A stretch of 64,000 bases of DNA from Massilia terrae (lineage in GTDB: Bacteria > Pseudomonadota > Gammaproteobacteria > Burkholderiales > Burkholderiaceae_D), in NCBI RefSeq assembly GCF_024753145.1, contig NZ_JANUGU010000003.1, positions 310,001 through 374,000 on the forward strand, given 5' to 3'. Below the pieces are notes generated by a model. It did not search any database. It was not told the DNA's origin and saw nothing but the letters and a program-made list of their open reading frames with translations. The translations under genes and the position numbers were made by a program. Positions 53,419-63,272 of the stretch are shown in pieces; positions within the stretch are counted from its first letter, which is position 1, and every line of letters starts with the position of its first letter.

Positions 53419-55538
53419 AAAGACTTTATCTTGCCAGCGCCTTCGCGCTCGCCACCTTCGCCACGGTCAGCGTTGCAGCGCCGATCGACCGCCAGGCCGT
53501 CGTGACGCGGCACAATCCGCACCTCACCGCCATCGACCCGATGTCGCCGCTTAGTGTCGGCAACGGGCGCTTCGCGTTCACCGCCGACGTCACCGGCCTG
53601 CAGACGCTGCCGGACCTGTACCACGACAAGGGCACGCCGGAAGAGACCCAGGCCCGCTGGTCCTGGCACGAGGACGCCAATCCCAACGGCTACAAACTGT
53701 CGGACGCCAACCGCGACTATACGGCCCACGGCCGCACCGTCGGCTATCCGACCAATACCAAAGTTCCCGCTGGCCAGTGGCTGCGCGAAAACCCGCACAT
53801 CCAGCCGCTGCCGCAGATCGGCTTCGTGCTCACGGGCGGCGGCGCCCGGCCCATCACAGCCGCCGACGTCACCGGCATCGATCAGCGCCTTGATATGTGG
53901 AAGGGCGAGCTGGACAGCCACGTCCAGCTGCTGGGCCAGCCGGTCAGCGTGAGCAGCGCCGTCAGCCCCGGCAGCGACACGCTCGCCCTGCGCATCCGCT
54001 CGCCGCTGCTGGCCAGCGGCCGCGTAGCGGTGCGCATCGCCCTGCCCTTCGGCTACCAGATGCGCGACCACCACAACCCGCCGCTCGACTGGTCGCATCC
54101 GGAGGCGCACAAGAGCACGGTGCTGGAACAGGGCAGCAACAAGCTCGTGGTCGAGCACACGCGCGATGACGCGCGCTACGCGATGACGCTGGCCAGCAGC
54201 GCGCCGATGACCATCACCCATCCTTCGGCCCACATCTTCGAGATCGCGCCCAAGTCCGGCGACACGCTGGATATCACCGTCAGCTTCGTCCAGGACGGCA
54301 CCGCGCCGGCGACGGACAGCGCGCGCGTGTTCGCGGACAGCAGTGCGCATTGGGCCGGATTCTGGCGCAGCGGCGCGGCGGTTGATTTTGCCGGCAGCAC
54401 CGATCCGCGCGCCAATGAACTGGAACGGCGCGTGGTGCTGTCGCAGTACCTGACGGCGATCCAGCTTGGCGACACGGTGCCGGCATCGGAAAGCGGCCTC
54501 ACCACGTCCACGTGGTACGGCAAGCACCATGCGGAAATGGTCTGGTGGCATACGGCGCACTTCGCGCTGTGGGGCCGGCCGGAATTCACGGCGCGAACGC
54601 TCACGTGGTTCCAGCGCACCTTGCCGGTCGCGCGCGCGATCGCCGCGGAGCGTGGCTTGCAGGGCGCGCGCTGGATGAAAATGACCGGGCCGGGCGGCCG
54701 CGAGAGCCCGGGCGGCAATCCGCTCATCGTCTGGAACCAGCCGCACGTCATCCACCTCGCGGAACTCATGTACCGCGCCAATCCGTCGCGCGAAACGCTG
54801 GAGCGTTACCGTGACCTGGTGTTCGAGACGGCGCAGTGCATGGCCTCGATGCTGCACTGGGACGAGAAGGGCCAGCGTTATGTGCTTGGCCCACCGCTGT
54901 GGATCGCGCAAGAGATCTACGACCAGTCGACCAGCATGAACCCGACCTACGAGCTGAGCTACTGGGCGCGCGGGCTGGAGATCGCGCAGGAATGGCGCGA
55001 GCGGCTCGGCATGGCACGCGATCCGGCCTGGGAAAAGGAGCGCACGCATTTGTCGGCACTGCCGCAGAAAGACGGCAAATATGTGGCGCTGGAGTCGCAT
55101 CCGGACACCTGGGACAACGTGGACAGCCGGCACGACCACCCGTCCTTCCTGATGGCGCTGGGCCAGCTGCCGGGCGATGGTGTCGACCGCGAGGTGATGC
55201 GCCGCACGCTGCATGCCGTGTTGTCCAGCTGGGACTGGAAAACCAAGATCTGGGGCTGGGACTATCCGATGATCGCGATGACCGCGGCGCGGCTGGGCGA
55301 GCCCAAAGCGGCCGTGGACGTGTTGCTCAAGTCGGACGGGCCGAACAACAGCTACACGCAGGCGGGGCATAACGTGAATACCAAGCTGCCGGTTTATCTG
55401 CCGGGGAATGGGGCGTTGCTGGCGGCGGTGGCGATGATGGCGGGCGGCTGGGATGGCGCGCCGGATCGGCCGGCGCCGGGGTTCCCGAACGATGGGACCT
55501 GGGTGGTGCATGCCGAAGGTTTCCAGCGCTTGCCGTGA
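53415..55538 (+). CDS. Secreted six-hairpin-type glycoside hydrolase (paralogue 2)
   Basis: A 707-residue enzyme with a Sec signal peptide (LYLASAFALATFATVSVAA-P). The core parallels the 49,673-51,952 product: RHNPHLTAIDPMSPLSVGNGRFAFTADVTGLQT, AGSTDPRANELERRVVLSQYL, HHAEMVWWHTAHFALWGRPE and DHPSFLMALGQLPG. CAZy family not identified; an (alpha/alpha)6 barrel with N-terminal sandwich is expected. Two acidic residues in the middle part are candidates for catalysis but cannot be picked with certainty. Translation is coupled to PL10. A role on unsaturated galacturonides or side chains is inferred. Confidence 0.8.
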   Translation: MKRLYLASAFALATFATVSVAAPIDRQAVVTRHNPHLTAIDPMSPLSVGNGRFAFTADVTGLQTLPDLYHDKGTPEETQARWSWHEDANPNGYKLSDANRDYTAHGRTVGYPTNTKVPAGQWLRENPHIQPLPQIGFVLTGGGARPITAADVTGIDQRLDMWKGELDSHVQLLGQPVSVSSAVSPGSDTLALRIRSPLLASGRVAVRIALPFGYQMRDHHNPPLDWSHPEAHKSTVLEQGSNKLVVEHTRDDARYAMTLASSAPMTITHPSAHIFEIAPKSGDTLDITVSFVQDGTAPATDSARVFADSSAHWAGFWRSGAAVDFAGSTDPRANELERRVVLSQYLTAIQLGDTVPASESGLTTSTWYGKHHAEMVWWHTAHFALWGRPEFTARTLTWFQRTLPVARAIAAERGLQGARWMKMTGPGGRESPGGNPLIVWNQPHVIHLAELMYRANPSRETLERYRDLVFETAQCMASMLHWDEKGQRYVLGPPLWIAQEIYDQSTSMNPTYELSYWARGLEIAQEWRERLGMARDPAWEKERTHLSALPQKDGKYVALESHPDTWDNVDSRHDHPSFLMALGQLPGDGVDREVMRRTLHAVLSSWDWKTKIWGWDYPMIAMTAARLGEPKAAVDVLLKSDGPNNSYTQAGHNVNTKLPVYLPGNGALLAAVAMMAGGWDGAPDRPAPGFPNDGTWVVHAEGFQRLP

Positions 55539-55556
55539 TGTGTGCCTTAAACATAA

Positions 55557-55584
55557 CGTCGTTCCCGCGAAAGCGGAAACCCCA
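55557..55584 (+). repeat. REP element, unit 1 of a nested set of four
   Basis: CGTCGTTCCCGCGAAAGCGG followed by AAACCCCA. It pairs in inverse orientation with unit 4 (55,766-55,793). Its own hairpin has a mismatch. Confidence 0.7.
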
Positions 55585-55636
55585 TTTCTCCAGCAGACAG
55601 GCCAAGCTTATCGGATTGACGCCGCTAACTTCAGCA

Positions 55637-55670
55637 CGTCGTCCCGGCGCAGGCCGGGACCCATGCTGAG
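55637..55670 (+). repeat. REP element, unit 2
   Basis: CGTCGTCCCGGCGCAGGCCG followed by GGACCCATGCTGAG. The stem GTCCCGGC/GCCGGGAC differs from unit 1 by paired changes. ATGCTGAG also follows the unit at 11,829-11,861. Confidence 0.75.
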
Positions 55671-55714
55671 TTTGCCGGCCAACTGCGTCGACGCTTCGAC
55701 TTCTCTAACGGTCT

Positions 55715-55742
55715 ATGGGTCCCGGCCTGCGCCGGGACGACG
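55715..55742 (-). repeat. REP element, unit 3 (inverse of unit 2)
   Basis: ATGGGTCCCGGCCTGCGCCG followed by GGACGACG: the inverted mate of unit 2, 44 bp away. Confidence 0.75.
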
Positions 55743-55765
55743 GGCATCTGCTAACAAAGAAATTT

Positions 55766-55793
55766 TGGGTTCCCGCCTCCGCGGGAACGACGG
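55766..55793 (-). repeat. REP element, unit 4 (inverse of unit 1)
   Basis: TGGGTTCCCGCCTCCGCGGG followed by AACGACGG, 22 bp before the GH28 start. The four units fill the 277-bp gap between glycosidase 2 and GH28. Confidence 0.75.
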
Positions 55794-55815
55794 TCACTCT
55801 TAATCGAGAAATCGC

Positions 55816-57594
55816 ATGACTAGCAAAACAAACCCCCAGCGCCGCACCTTCCTGCGTAGCGCCTCCGCCGCAGGTATTCTGCTCGCCAGCGACATCGGCT
55901 CGATCGCCGCCGCTGCGGAAATGCCCGCCGATCCGTGGCAGCACGCCCAGCAGATCATCGACCGCTGCAGCAAGCCCCTCGTCTTCCGCAAGGAGGACTT
56001 CCCGATCACCAACTTCGGCGCGCGCAGCTGCGACCTGGTCCCCGCCATCTCCACCTGGCGCAAGACCCAGCGCAAGGTGATGACCCCGGCCCCCGGTTCG
56101 CACGACTGCTACCCCGCGATCGCCGCCGCCATTGCCGCCGCCAACCGCGCCGGTGGCGGCCGCGTGCTGATCCCTGCCGGGAACTGGTATTGCAAAGGCC
56201 CAATCGTGCTGCGCTCGAACGTGCACGTCCACCTGGCGGCCAACGCGCAAATCTACTTCAGCGCCAATCCGCTCGATTACGCGAAGTACGGCGACATAGA
56301 CTGCGGCAAGAACGGCAAGCTGGTGTTGTCGCGCTGGCAAGGCAACGATCTCCTGAACTATTCGCCGCTGGTGTACGCGTACAAGCAGTCGAACATCGCG
56401 CTCACAGGCGAGGACTGGACCAGCGTGCTCAATGGCCAGGCCGGCGTGCCCTTCGAATCGGGCGACGGCTCGTGGTGGGGCTGGGTCGACAGCAAGGGCG
56501 ATGCCATCTCGGCCGCCACCAACAACCCGCTCAACCCGGAACTCGAAGAAATTGCGCCATGGCTGACGCCCGAACAGCGCGCGCTGGTGCAGGGCGAGCA
56601 CCCACGCTGGCGCGGCGACACGCGCTACCTGCCGGCGCTGTCCGAAGCCGGCGTCCCCATCGGCAAACGCGTGTTCGGCATCGGCCACTACCTGCGGCCC
56701 TGCCTGATCGAGCTGATCGGCTGCACCGACGTGCTGCTCGAAGGCTACCAGACCAACGATTCGCCGTTCTGGCAGCATCACCCGGTCGATTGCCGCAACC
56801 TGCGCATCAGCAAGGTGAACATGGAGAGCATGGGGCCGAACAACGACGGCTTCGATCCCGAATCCTGCGACACGGTGCTGGTGGACGGCTGCACCTTCAA
56901 CACCGGCGACGACTGCATCGCCATCAAGTCCGGCAAGAACCGCGACACGCAGTACGGGCCGACGCGCAACGTCGTGATCCAGAATTCGGTGATGAACAGC
57001 GGCCACGGCGGCATCACGCTTGGCAGCGAAATGGCGGCCGGGATCGAGCACGTGTACGCGCAGAAGATCGAGTTCCGCAACGTGCACTGGGCCACCGAGC
57101 CGCTGCACACTGCGATCCGGCTGAAGGCGAACATGAACCGCGGCGGCTTCCTGCGCCACTTCTACGTGCGCGACGTGACGCTGCCGAACGGCGTCGCCGC
57201 GCAGGAGCAACGCAACAAGGACAAGCCGTCGACCAGCGGCGGCGCCGTGATCACCATCGACTGCGACTACGCCGCCGGCGACGACGCGGTGCGCAACCGG
57301 CCGCCGGCGGTGTCCGACGTGCACATCTCGAACCTGCGTGCCTCGAACGTGAAACTGGCCGACGGCGAGTACTCCTGCAACCAGGCCTTGCTCATCCTCG
57401 GCCCGGTCGCCGCCCACTTCAACGGGCCGGCCGGCACGGCGATCCTGCCGGTGTCGAACATCACGATCAGCGATTCCGACTTCGGCACGGTGCGCAACGC
57501 GGCCAAGCCGGTCTTCCTGCACAACGCGCAGGGAGTGGTGCTGAAAAACGTGCAAATTAACGGAAAAATGATCAATCAGACACTGTCGGCCTGA
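55816..57594 (+). CDS. Glycoside hydrolase family 28 (polygalacturonase-type)
   Basis: A 592-residue right-handed beta-helix enzyme. A twin-arginine signal (RRTFLRSASAAGILLAS) starts it. GH28 catalytic motifs are present: NND at 342-344 with D347, GDD at 364-366, the GHGG His at 397 and R435-x-K437. It hydrolyses alpha-1,4-galacturonan, or a related exo/rhamnogalacturonan linkage; an insertion before the helix (about 205-290) may set specificity. It lies downstream of PL10 and glycosidase 2 but is separated from them by REP elements. Confidence 0.92.
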   Translation: MTSKTNPQRRTFLRSASAAGILLASDIGSIAAAAEMPADPWQHAQQIIDRCSKPLVFRKEDFPITNFGARSCDLVPAISTWRKTQRKVMTPAPGSHDCYPAIAAAIAAANRAGGGRVLIPAGNWYCKGPIVLRSNVHVHLAANAQIYFSANPLDYAKYGDIDCGKNGKLVLSRWQGNDLLNYSPLVYAYKQSNIALTGEDWTSVLNGQAGVPFESGDGSWWGWVDSKGDAISAATNNPLNPELEEIAPWLTPEQRALVQGEHPRWRGDTRYLPALSEAGVPIGKRVFGIGHYLRPCLIELIGCTDVLLEGYQTNDSPFWQHHPVDCRNLRISKVNMESMGPNNDGFDPESCDTVLVDGCTFNTGDDCIAIKSGKNRDTQYGPTRNVVIQNSVMNSGHGGITLGSEMAAGIEHVYAQKIEFRNVHWATEPLHTAIRLKANMNRGGFLRHFYVRDVTLPNGVAAQEQRNKDKPSTSGGAVITIDCDYAAGDDAVRNRPPAVSDVHISNLRASNVKLADGEYSCNQALLILGPVAAHFNGPAGTAILPVSNITISDSDFGTVRNAAKPVFLHNAQGVVLKNVQINGKMINQTLSA

Positions 57595-57676
57595 AGAACC
57601 GCTCACGAGATTGATTGCTCCTCGGAACTTGGGACGCCCGGTGCGGCATATACTTGGCCTGATCCGGGACCCAGGC

Positions 57677-58273
57677 ATGAGCGAGCTTATGGAAACAGAA
57701 GTTGTTGACTGGCTGACAATGAACTTCCTGCCTCACGAGGCAGAGCTGCGTAAAATGCTGCGCCGGGTCTGCGCATGTGCGGCCGAGGTCGATGATGTCA
57801 TCCAGGAGACCTACTATAGAATCCTGTCGATGCCGAGCCTGGAGCACGTCCACCATCCGAAGTCCTTCATTTTCCGCGCCGCGAAGAACATTGTGCTGGA
57901 CCGCATCCGGCGCGACGCCGTCGTCAGCATCGAGGCGATGGCCAACCTGGACGACCTGGAAATCGAGGACACCGCGCCCTCGCCGGAACGGGTGGCATTC
58001 GCGCGGGCCGAGCTGAAATGGGTGATCGGCCTGATTGGCACCCTGCCCGACCGCTGCCGGACGGTATTCCGCGCGCGCAGGATCCACGGCATGTCGCAGA
58101 TCGAGACCGCCGAGAGCCTGGGCCTGACCGACAGCGTCGTCGAACACGAAATGATGAAGGGCATGCGCCTGATGTCCGAGATGATCTCCAAACACGGAAT
58201 CAATCAGGAAACGGGCAAGCGCAAAATGGCCGGGAAAAGAATTCTGGATAAAGCAAGTAATGTCAGAGATTGA
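57677..58273 (+). CDS. ECF sigma factor, FecI-like
   Basis: A 198-residue ECF sigma factor. Region 2 is VDDVIQETYYRILSMPSLEHVHHPKSFIFRAAKNIVLDRIRR, and region 4 is LPDRCRTVFRARRIHGMSQIETAESLGLTDSVVEHEMMKGM. The start MSELMETEVVDW lacks a strong RBS; a frame start at 57,611 is possible. It overlaps fecR-like by 14 bp and is followed by the STN-type TonB receptor, the classical cell-surface signalling trio. It probably transcribes the receptor genes when the ligand is bound. Confidence 0.92.
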   Translation: MSELMETEVVDWLTMNFLPHEAELRKMLRRVCACAAEVDDVIQETYYRILSMPSLEHVHHPKSFIFRAAKNIVLDRIRRDAVVSIEAMANLDDLEIEDTAPSPERVAFARAELKWVIGLIGTLPDRCRTVFRARRIHGMSQIETAESLGLTDSVVEHEMMKGMRLMSEMISKHGINQETGKRKMAGKRILDKASNVRD

Positions 58274-59252
58274 TCAACAAGCCTTCGGATGGGTAGCGCG
58301 CAAATTCGCGCGCGGCCTGTCCGATCAGGAAACCGCGGAACTGGATGCCTGGCTTGAGGCCGACATCCGGCACAAGGGCGCGCACGCCCGTGCCATGGCG
58401 ATCTATAACGCCCTGCACCTGGCATCGGCGCCGGAATCCGCCTCGTCCAAACTGGATGATCCCGCGCCGGATGAAGACGCGGCGCCGCGCTACGCCGCGC
58501 CGCGCCGCAAATTCCTGATCTATGGCGCGCTGGCGGCCGGCCTCGGGGCCGCGGCGGTCAAGACCGGCATGACCGTGTTCGACAAAGGCACGGTGCTCAG
58601 CACGGCCAAGGGCGAATTCCGCAAGGTGCCACTGCAGGACACCTCGATCGCCAACATCAACAGCGGCAGCCAGATCGAGGTCGCCTTCACGCGCCAGCAA
58701 CGCCGCATCAAGCTGCACCAGGGCGAAGCGTGGTTCGAGGTGGCCAAGGACAAGTCCAAGCCCTTCATCGTCGAAGCCGGGGACGCGCGGGTGCGCGCAG
58801 TCGGTACGGCGTTTGCTGTGCGGCGTTTCGCCAACGGCACCGAAGTGCTGGTCACCGAGGGAACGGTCGAAGTCTGGAACGAGACCGGTGCGGCGCAGAA
58901 GCGCTCGATGACGGCCGGCGAGCGCGCCTTCCTGGCGAAGGAAGCGCAAGCCATTGCGGTGACCCACCAACCGAACGAGGTCAACCGCATGCTGGCATGG
59001 CGCGAGGGCAAGCTGATCCTGGCGAACCAGACCTTGAGCGAGGCGGTCGCCGATTTCAACCGCTACAGCACGAAAGCGATCGTCGTCACCGACCCGGCGC
59101 TGGCAGGCAAGCGCCTGGTCGGCGAGTACCAGCTCGATGCGCCGGAATTGTTCGCCAAGGACGTGAGCATGGTGCTGGACGTACCGGTGTCCGTCACCGC
59201 CGACAAGATTTTCATCGGAGCCGCGCCCCGCCGAACCAAGAACCAAACGTAA
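58260..59252 (+). CDS. FecR-type anti-sigma regulator
   Basis: A 330-residue inner-membrane regulator. The cytoplasmic N-terminus (AFGWVARKFARGLSDQETAELDAWL) binds the sigma factor. One membrane segment (FLIYGALAAGLGAAAV, about 86-101) follows, then the periplasmic FecR domain (GEFRKVPLQDTSIANINSGSQIEVAF, AVGTAFAVRRFANGTEVLVTEGTVEV) and a C-terminal STN-like segment. It relays the signal from the receptor. It overlaps the sigma gene. Confidence 0.93.
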   Translation: MSEIDQQAFGWVARKFARGLSDQETAELDAWLEADIRHKGAHARAMAIYNALHLASAPESASSKLDDPAPDEDAAPRYAAPRRKFLIYGALAAGLGAAAVKTGMTVFDKGTVLSTAKGEFRKVPLQDTSIANINSGSQIEVAFTRQQRRIKLHQGEAWFEVAKDKSKPFIVEAGDARVRAVGTAFAVRRFANGTEVLVTEGTVEVWNETGAAQKRSMTAGERAFLAKEAQAIAVTHQPNEVNRMLAWREGKLILANQTLSEAVADFNRYSTKAIVVTDPALAGKRLVGEYQLDAPELFAKDVSMVLDVPVSVTADKIFIGAAPRRTKNQT

Positions 59253-59314
59253 AGCACAACAAAACGGAACAGCATAGTTCCGAATAACAGATCAGGCCAG
59301 GGAGAGAGACGCGC

Positions 59315-62300
59315 ATGATTTTTGAAAATCAATGCGCAGGTAGAGTAGCCGTCATTTTTGCCGTGTGCGCGCTAGCGCATGCGGGAACGGCGCACGCGCA
59401 GGAATTGCCGCGGTCATTCAATATTCCCGCAGGCGCGGCCACTGAATCGGTGTCGAAGTTCGCGCGCCAGGCGGGCATCAATATCCTGACCTCGTCGGAC
59501 ATCCTGGCGGGCGTGAGTACCAAGCCGCTTACCGGCAGCTTCACGGTCTCCGAGGCGATCGAGCGCTTGTTGAAGGACACTGCCCTCGTCGGCAAGATCA
59601 ATGCGAGCGGCGCGGTGGTGATCCTGCGACGCCACGCGCCTCAAGCCGTCAGCGCACCCATCGAGCCCAACGTTCCGGCCATCGCCCAAGCCATCCCGCC
59701 AATTCTGGTGGAGGAGCAGCCGGTGCGCAAGACCGTGGTGATCGTCGGCACCCGCGCTTCCCAGCAATCCGGCATCGAGCGCAAGAAAAACGCGGCCACC
59801 GCGATGGATTCCATCGTCGCCGAAGACGTCGGCTCGCTCCCCGACCGCAACATCGGCGAGGCCATCTCGCGCATGGCCGGCATCGCGCTCGACCGCGGCG
59901 ACTTTGGCGAAGGCGTCAGCGTCGCCGTGCGCGGCAACGGCCCCGACCTGACGCGCGTGGAGCTTGACGGCCAGGCCGTGCAGTCGGCCGGCGGCAGCGA
60001 CATGAACGGCGGCGGCGATGGCCGCGCGGTGGAGTTCCGCCAGTTGTCCGCCGACCTGATCAAGAGCGTGGACGTGGTGAAGGGATCGACCGCGGACATG
60101 ACCGAAGGCGCGCTCGGCGGCAGTATCGTGATCAAGACGCGCACCGCCCTCGATTTCAAGAAGCCCTATGCCTCGCTGCGGGTGGCGGGCAGCCAGAATT
60201 CGCTGAACAGGAAATGGGAGCCGGACAGCAACCTGATCCTGGCCGACAAATACCTCGACGGCAGGCTTGGGCTGCTGCTCAACGCCTCGACCACTACCTT
60301 GGCCAACGAAGGCCATTCGGCGCAGGTCGCGGGCGGCGCCAACCAGGGCTATTTCCGCCTCTACGACTTCGACAACTCGCCGCAGAAAACGTTCAGCTTC
60401 CAGCCGGGCACGGTCAACACGGCCGATGCGTCCACGCGGACGCCGATGCTGCAATCGCCGCTGACGGGCGGCGGCTACTTCAACTCCGCCACGCCTCTGG
60501 AAGTGATCACCAGGTCGGCCGCCGCCCAGAGCAAGGCCGACTGCAACGCCGCTTTTCCTGCGCTGACTAGCGCCCAGCTCGACGCGATCACCGGTTCCTC
60601 CGCCCGCAGCGCGGCCCAGTCGCAGCGCAGCAACGAGCTGACGACCTGCCTGAACCAGTGGAACGATTACACGCCATCCGGCCCGCGCTACCTCGTCAAG
60701 CGCGAGATCGACCGGCGCCAGAATCTCGACCTGCGCGCGGACTTCAAGGTCAACGATGCCTTGACCGTCTACGCCAAGGGCAGTTACAACCGGCGCCACG
60801 ACGACATCAACCAGCTGTCCTACAGCCTCGGCAACCTGGCCGTCAGCGGCGGCGTGCCAAACACGGTGCCGGGCACAGTGGTGGTGGACGCCAGCCATCA
60901 CCTGACGCAATACACCTTCACCGGCGGCGCCGCCCGGACCGACCAGATGCACGACATCGCGCTGACCACGGCGCGCTACCTGCAGGCCGGCGGCGTGTTC
61001 AAGCGCGGCGGGCTGACCGCCGAATTCTTCGTGGGCGACGCGCGCTCGGATTTCCAGCGCGGCGCCAAGCAGCTGAGCTTCACGGATTACTATGGCGCGG
61101 CGACCGCGACATTGCTGTCCAACGGCTTGTGGGGCTACACCTTCCCGGACGTCAATCCGATCACCTCGCAAAGCTTCGAACGCTTCGCCAAGCTGTATCC
61201 CAACAATGCCAGCAAGGCGGTCTCGCCCGGCATCTACAACGCCAACGCGATCCCGGCCTACACCGCGGACCAGCAACAGGCCGTGACCTCCTCGCCCAAC
61301 GTCACGTGGGCACCGCAGATCCGCGAGAGCGCGGAGCGCACGGCCAAGCTCGACCTGAGCTACGCCTTGCCGTCATCGATTCCCTTCTTCAAGCGGATCA
61401 AGAGCGGCTTCAACCTGCGCGACACCACCAACGACAGCTGGACCATCAACAACGGCGGCTACAACCTGCGCGACGCGGTGGGGACCTACGGCACGCCCGG
61501 CTACGTGCCGCCGCTGGTGCTGCCCTCGCCCTCGCTGCGCAGCACGCTCTACGGTTGCCAGGACACGGCCGGTTCGCTCGGGCCGGGCGGCAACAAATGC
61601 CAATATGGCCTGATCATGAAGGACGACACCCGCCAGGCGCTCGACAGCAAGGCGGTGTTCACGATCCCGCAGTTCATGGACTTGCTCCAGCAGACGATGG
61701 TGCTGAAGGCGACGCCGACCCAGTTCTTCAGCGGCGCCAGGGGCCGGCCGGACGGCCTGATCGATAACTGGACCCAGATCGACGTCGAAAAGGTGTTCGC
61801 CATCGCCGGCATCCCGAATGCGAACTTCGACTGCGTCAAGCAATGCACGGCGAACGACGGCAAGGTGTACGACCAGCCGCACGCCTCACTGAAAGAGCAG
61901 GCGCAGGCTGTGTACCTGATGGGCGAGTTCGGCCTCGACCACATTCCCTTCACCGGAATTCGCCTGCCGTTCGGATGGGAGCTCGAAGGGAATGTCGGCG
62001 CGCGCTACGTCCGCACCAAGGTGCGCGGCACCGGCATGATGAGCTTCATTTCGATCACCAAGACGGACAGCTACGATCCCCTGAATCCCTACGCCGGCGG
62101 CGGCACGCTTACCAGCAAGGTGTCGCAGGCAACCGCGGTCGACGCCGTGACCCATGATTTCCTGCCCAGCCTGAACCTGGCGACCTGGCTGGTACCTGAC
62201 AAGCTAGTGCTGCGCTACGGCCTCGCGAGAACGGTGGCGCGGCCGCCGGCCTCGCGCCTGCTGCCATCGGGCACTTGCACCTATGACGAACGCAGGCTGG

Positions 62301-63148
62301 ACGCCGTCGACGTATTCCAGGCCTGCACCGGCACCATCGGCAACCCTGCCCTGCAAGCGCAACGAAACGTCAACCAGGACCTGAGCGCGGAGTTCTATCC
62401 AAACAAGGACACGATGTTCTCCATCGCCACCTTCACACAGAAGGGCAAGGTGGGACCGTCGATCGCGGAGGGCGTGACCCACCTGCCCCTGTTCGCGCGC
62501 GAAGGGCTGGCCGCGCCGTCCGGTGGCGCTCCGTTCGCCGACATGCTGTTCGATTACTCGACCTGGACCAATGGCGCGGCGACCAGCCGCCAAGGGCTGG
62601 AGCTGGGGTTGAAGACGGCGTTCACCATCCTGCCGGGGCTGCTGCGCTACACCGGCTTCGACGCCAACTACAGCAAGATCCGTTCGCGGACCAGCACCGA
62701 CAACGTGGTCGACCTGCTGACTGGCACGCCGCTGCCGCCGCCGCGCGAATCGGACTATTCGTATAACTGGGCGCTGTGGTACGACGACGGCAAGCTCGCG
62801 GCACGGGTCGCGGTGCAGGCCGTGGGCGCCTACTTCAACTGCATCGCGTCCTGCGGCCAGTCGGGTGTCAACAACTATCCGAGCGCGGCCTCCAACGTGC
62901 GCGTCGGCTTCCCCTACAACCCGGGCTCGCCCGATTTCAAGGACGCGACCCGCTTCATCGACGCCAAGATCTCGTACAAGTGGCGGCGCAACATCGAGTT
63001 CTTCGTCGAGGGACGGAACCTCGGCAACGCGACCACGTCGAACAGCCAGGCCCAGTTCGCCCCGTTCGCCGACGGCACGCCCAACCTCCTCGATTACTCC
63101 TACGCCGGACGCCGCATCATGGTCGGCGTCACTTTCCGCACGCTCTGA
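59315..63148 (+). CDS. TonB-dependent receptor/transducer with STN signalling domain
   Basis: A 1,277-residue outer-membrane receptor. A signal peptide (AVIFAVCALAHAGTAHA-Q) is followed by an STN domain (about 33-108, LPRSFNIPAGAATESVSKFA...). A TonB-box-like stretch (KTVVIVGTRASQQ), a plug domain (VDVVKGSTADMTEGALGGSI) and a large beta-barrel follow. It ends TFRTL. It is larger than FecA-type receptors and matches the oligosaccharide-type family. With the sigma and FecR genes it forms a signalling trio. The ligand is probably a pectin oligosaccharide, by context. Confidence 0.93.
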   Translation: MIFENQCAGRVAVIFAVCALAHAGTAHAQELPRSFNIPAGAATESVSKFARQAGINILTSSDILAGVSTKPLTGSFTVSEAIERLLKDTALVGKINASGAVVILRRHAPQAVSAPIEPNVPAIAQAIPPILVEEQPVRKTVVIVGTRASQQSGIERKKNAATAMDSIVAEDVGSLPDRNIGEAISRMAGIALDRGDFGEGVSVAVRGNGPDLTRVELDGQAVQSAGGSDMNGGGDGRAVEFRQLSADLIKSVDVVKGSTADMTEGALGGSIVIKTRTALDFKKPYASLRVAGSQNSLNRKWEPDSNLILADKYLDGRLGLLLNASTTTLANEGHSAQVAGGANQGYFRLYDFDNSPQKTFSFQPGTVNTADASTRTPMLQSPLTGGGYFNSATPLEVITRSAAAQSKADCNAAFPALTSAQLDAITGSSARSAAQSQRSNELTTCLNQWNDYTPSGPRYLVKREIDRRQNLDLRADFKVNDALTVYAKGSYNRRHDDINQLSYSLGNLAVSGGVPNTVPGTVVVDASHHLTQYTFTGGAARTDQMHDIALTTARYLQAGGVFKRGGLTAEFFVGDARSDFQRGAKQLSFTDYYGAATATLLSNGLWGYTFPDVNPITSQSFERFAKLYPNNASKAVSPGIYNANAIPAYTADQQQAVTSSPNVTWAPQIRESAERTAKLDLSYALPSSIPFFKRIKSGFNLRDTTNDSWTINNGGYNLRDAVGTYGTPGYVPPLVLPSPSLRSTLYGCQDTAGSLGPGGNKCQYGLIMKDDTRQALDSKAVFTIPQFMDLLQQTMVLKATPTQFFSGARGRPDGLIDNWTQIDVEKVFAIAGIPNANFDCVKQCTANDGKVYDQPHASLKEQAQAVYLMGEFGLDHIPFTGIRLPFGWELEGNVGARYVRTKVRGTGMMSFISITKTDSYDPLNPYAGGGTLTSKVSQATAVDAVTHDFLPSLNLATWLVPDKLVLRYGLARTVARPPASRLLPSGTCTYDERRLDAVDVFQACTGTIGNPALQAQRNVNQDLSAEFYPNKDTMFSIATFTQKGKVGPSIAEGVTHLPLFAREGLAAPSGGAPFADMLFDYSTWTNGAATSRQGLELGLKTAFTILPGLLRYTGFDANYSKIRSRTSTDNVVDLLTGTPLPPPRESDYSYNWALWYDDGKLAARVAVQAVGAYFNCIASCGQSGVNNYPSAASNVRVGFPYNPGSPDFKDATRFIDAKISYKWRRNIEFFVEGRNLGNATTSNSQAQFAPFADGTPNLLDYSYAGRRIMVGVTFRTL

Positions 63149-63272
63149 ATCGCTCAACTTTTCGATTAAAACGATCACGAGCAGGTGATTCCTGAGGATC
63201 AGCCCAAGGCGCTCGTCTTAACAGATATGCGGTGCGTAAACATCGCCTTCTAAAAAAACGAGGAGATAGAGA

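Noticed and set aside
53382..55511. Long minus frame (709 codons) opposite glycosidase 2
   Set aside because: Shadow of a well-supported gene; Arg/Val/His-rich with no domain pattern.
55557..55793. REP set considered as a CRISPR array
   Set aside because: Units alternate in orientation, vary in stem sequence and lack equal spacers; no cas gene in the window.
55705..57678. Minus frame (657 codons) opposite GH28
   Set aside because: Covers GH28 with its full catalytic motifs and runs into REP elements; antisense composition.
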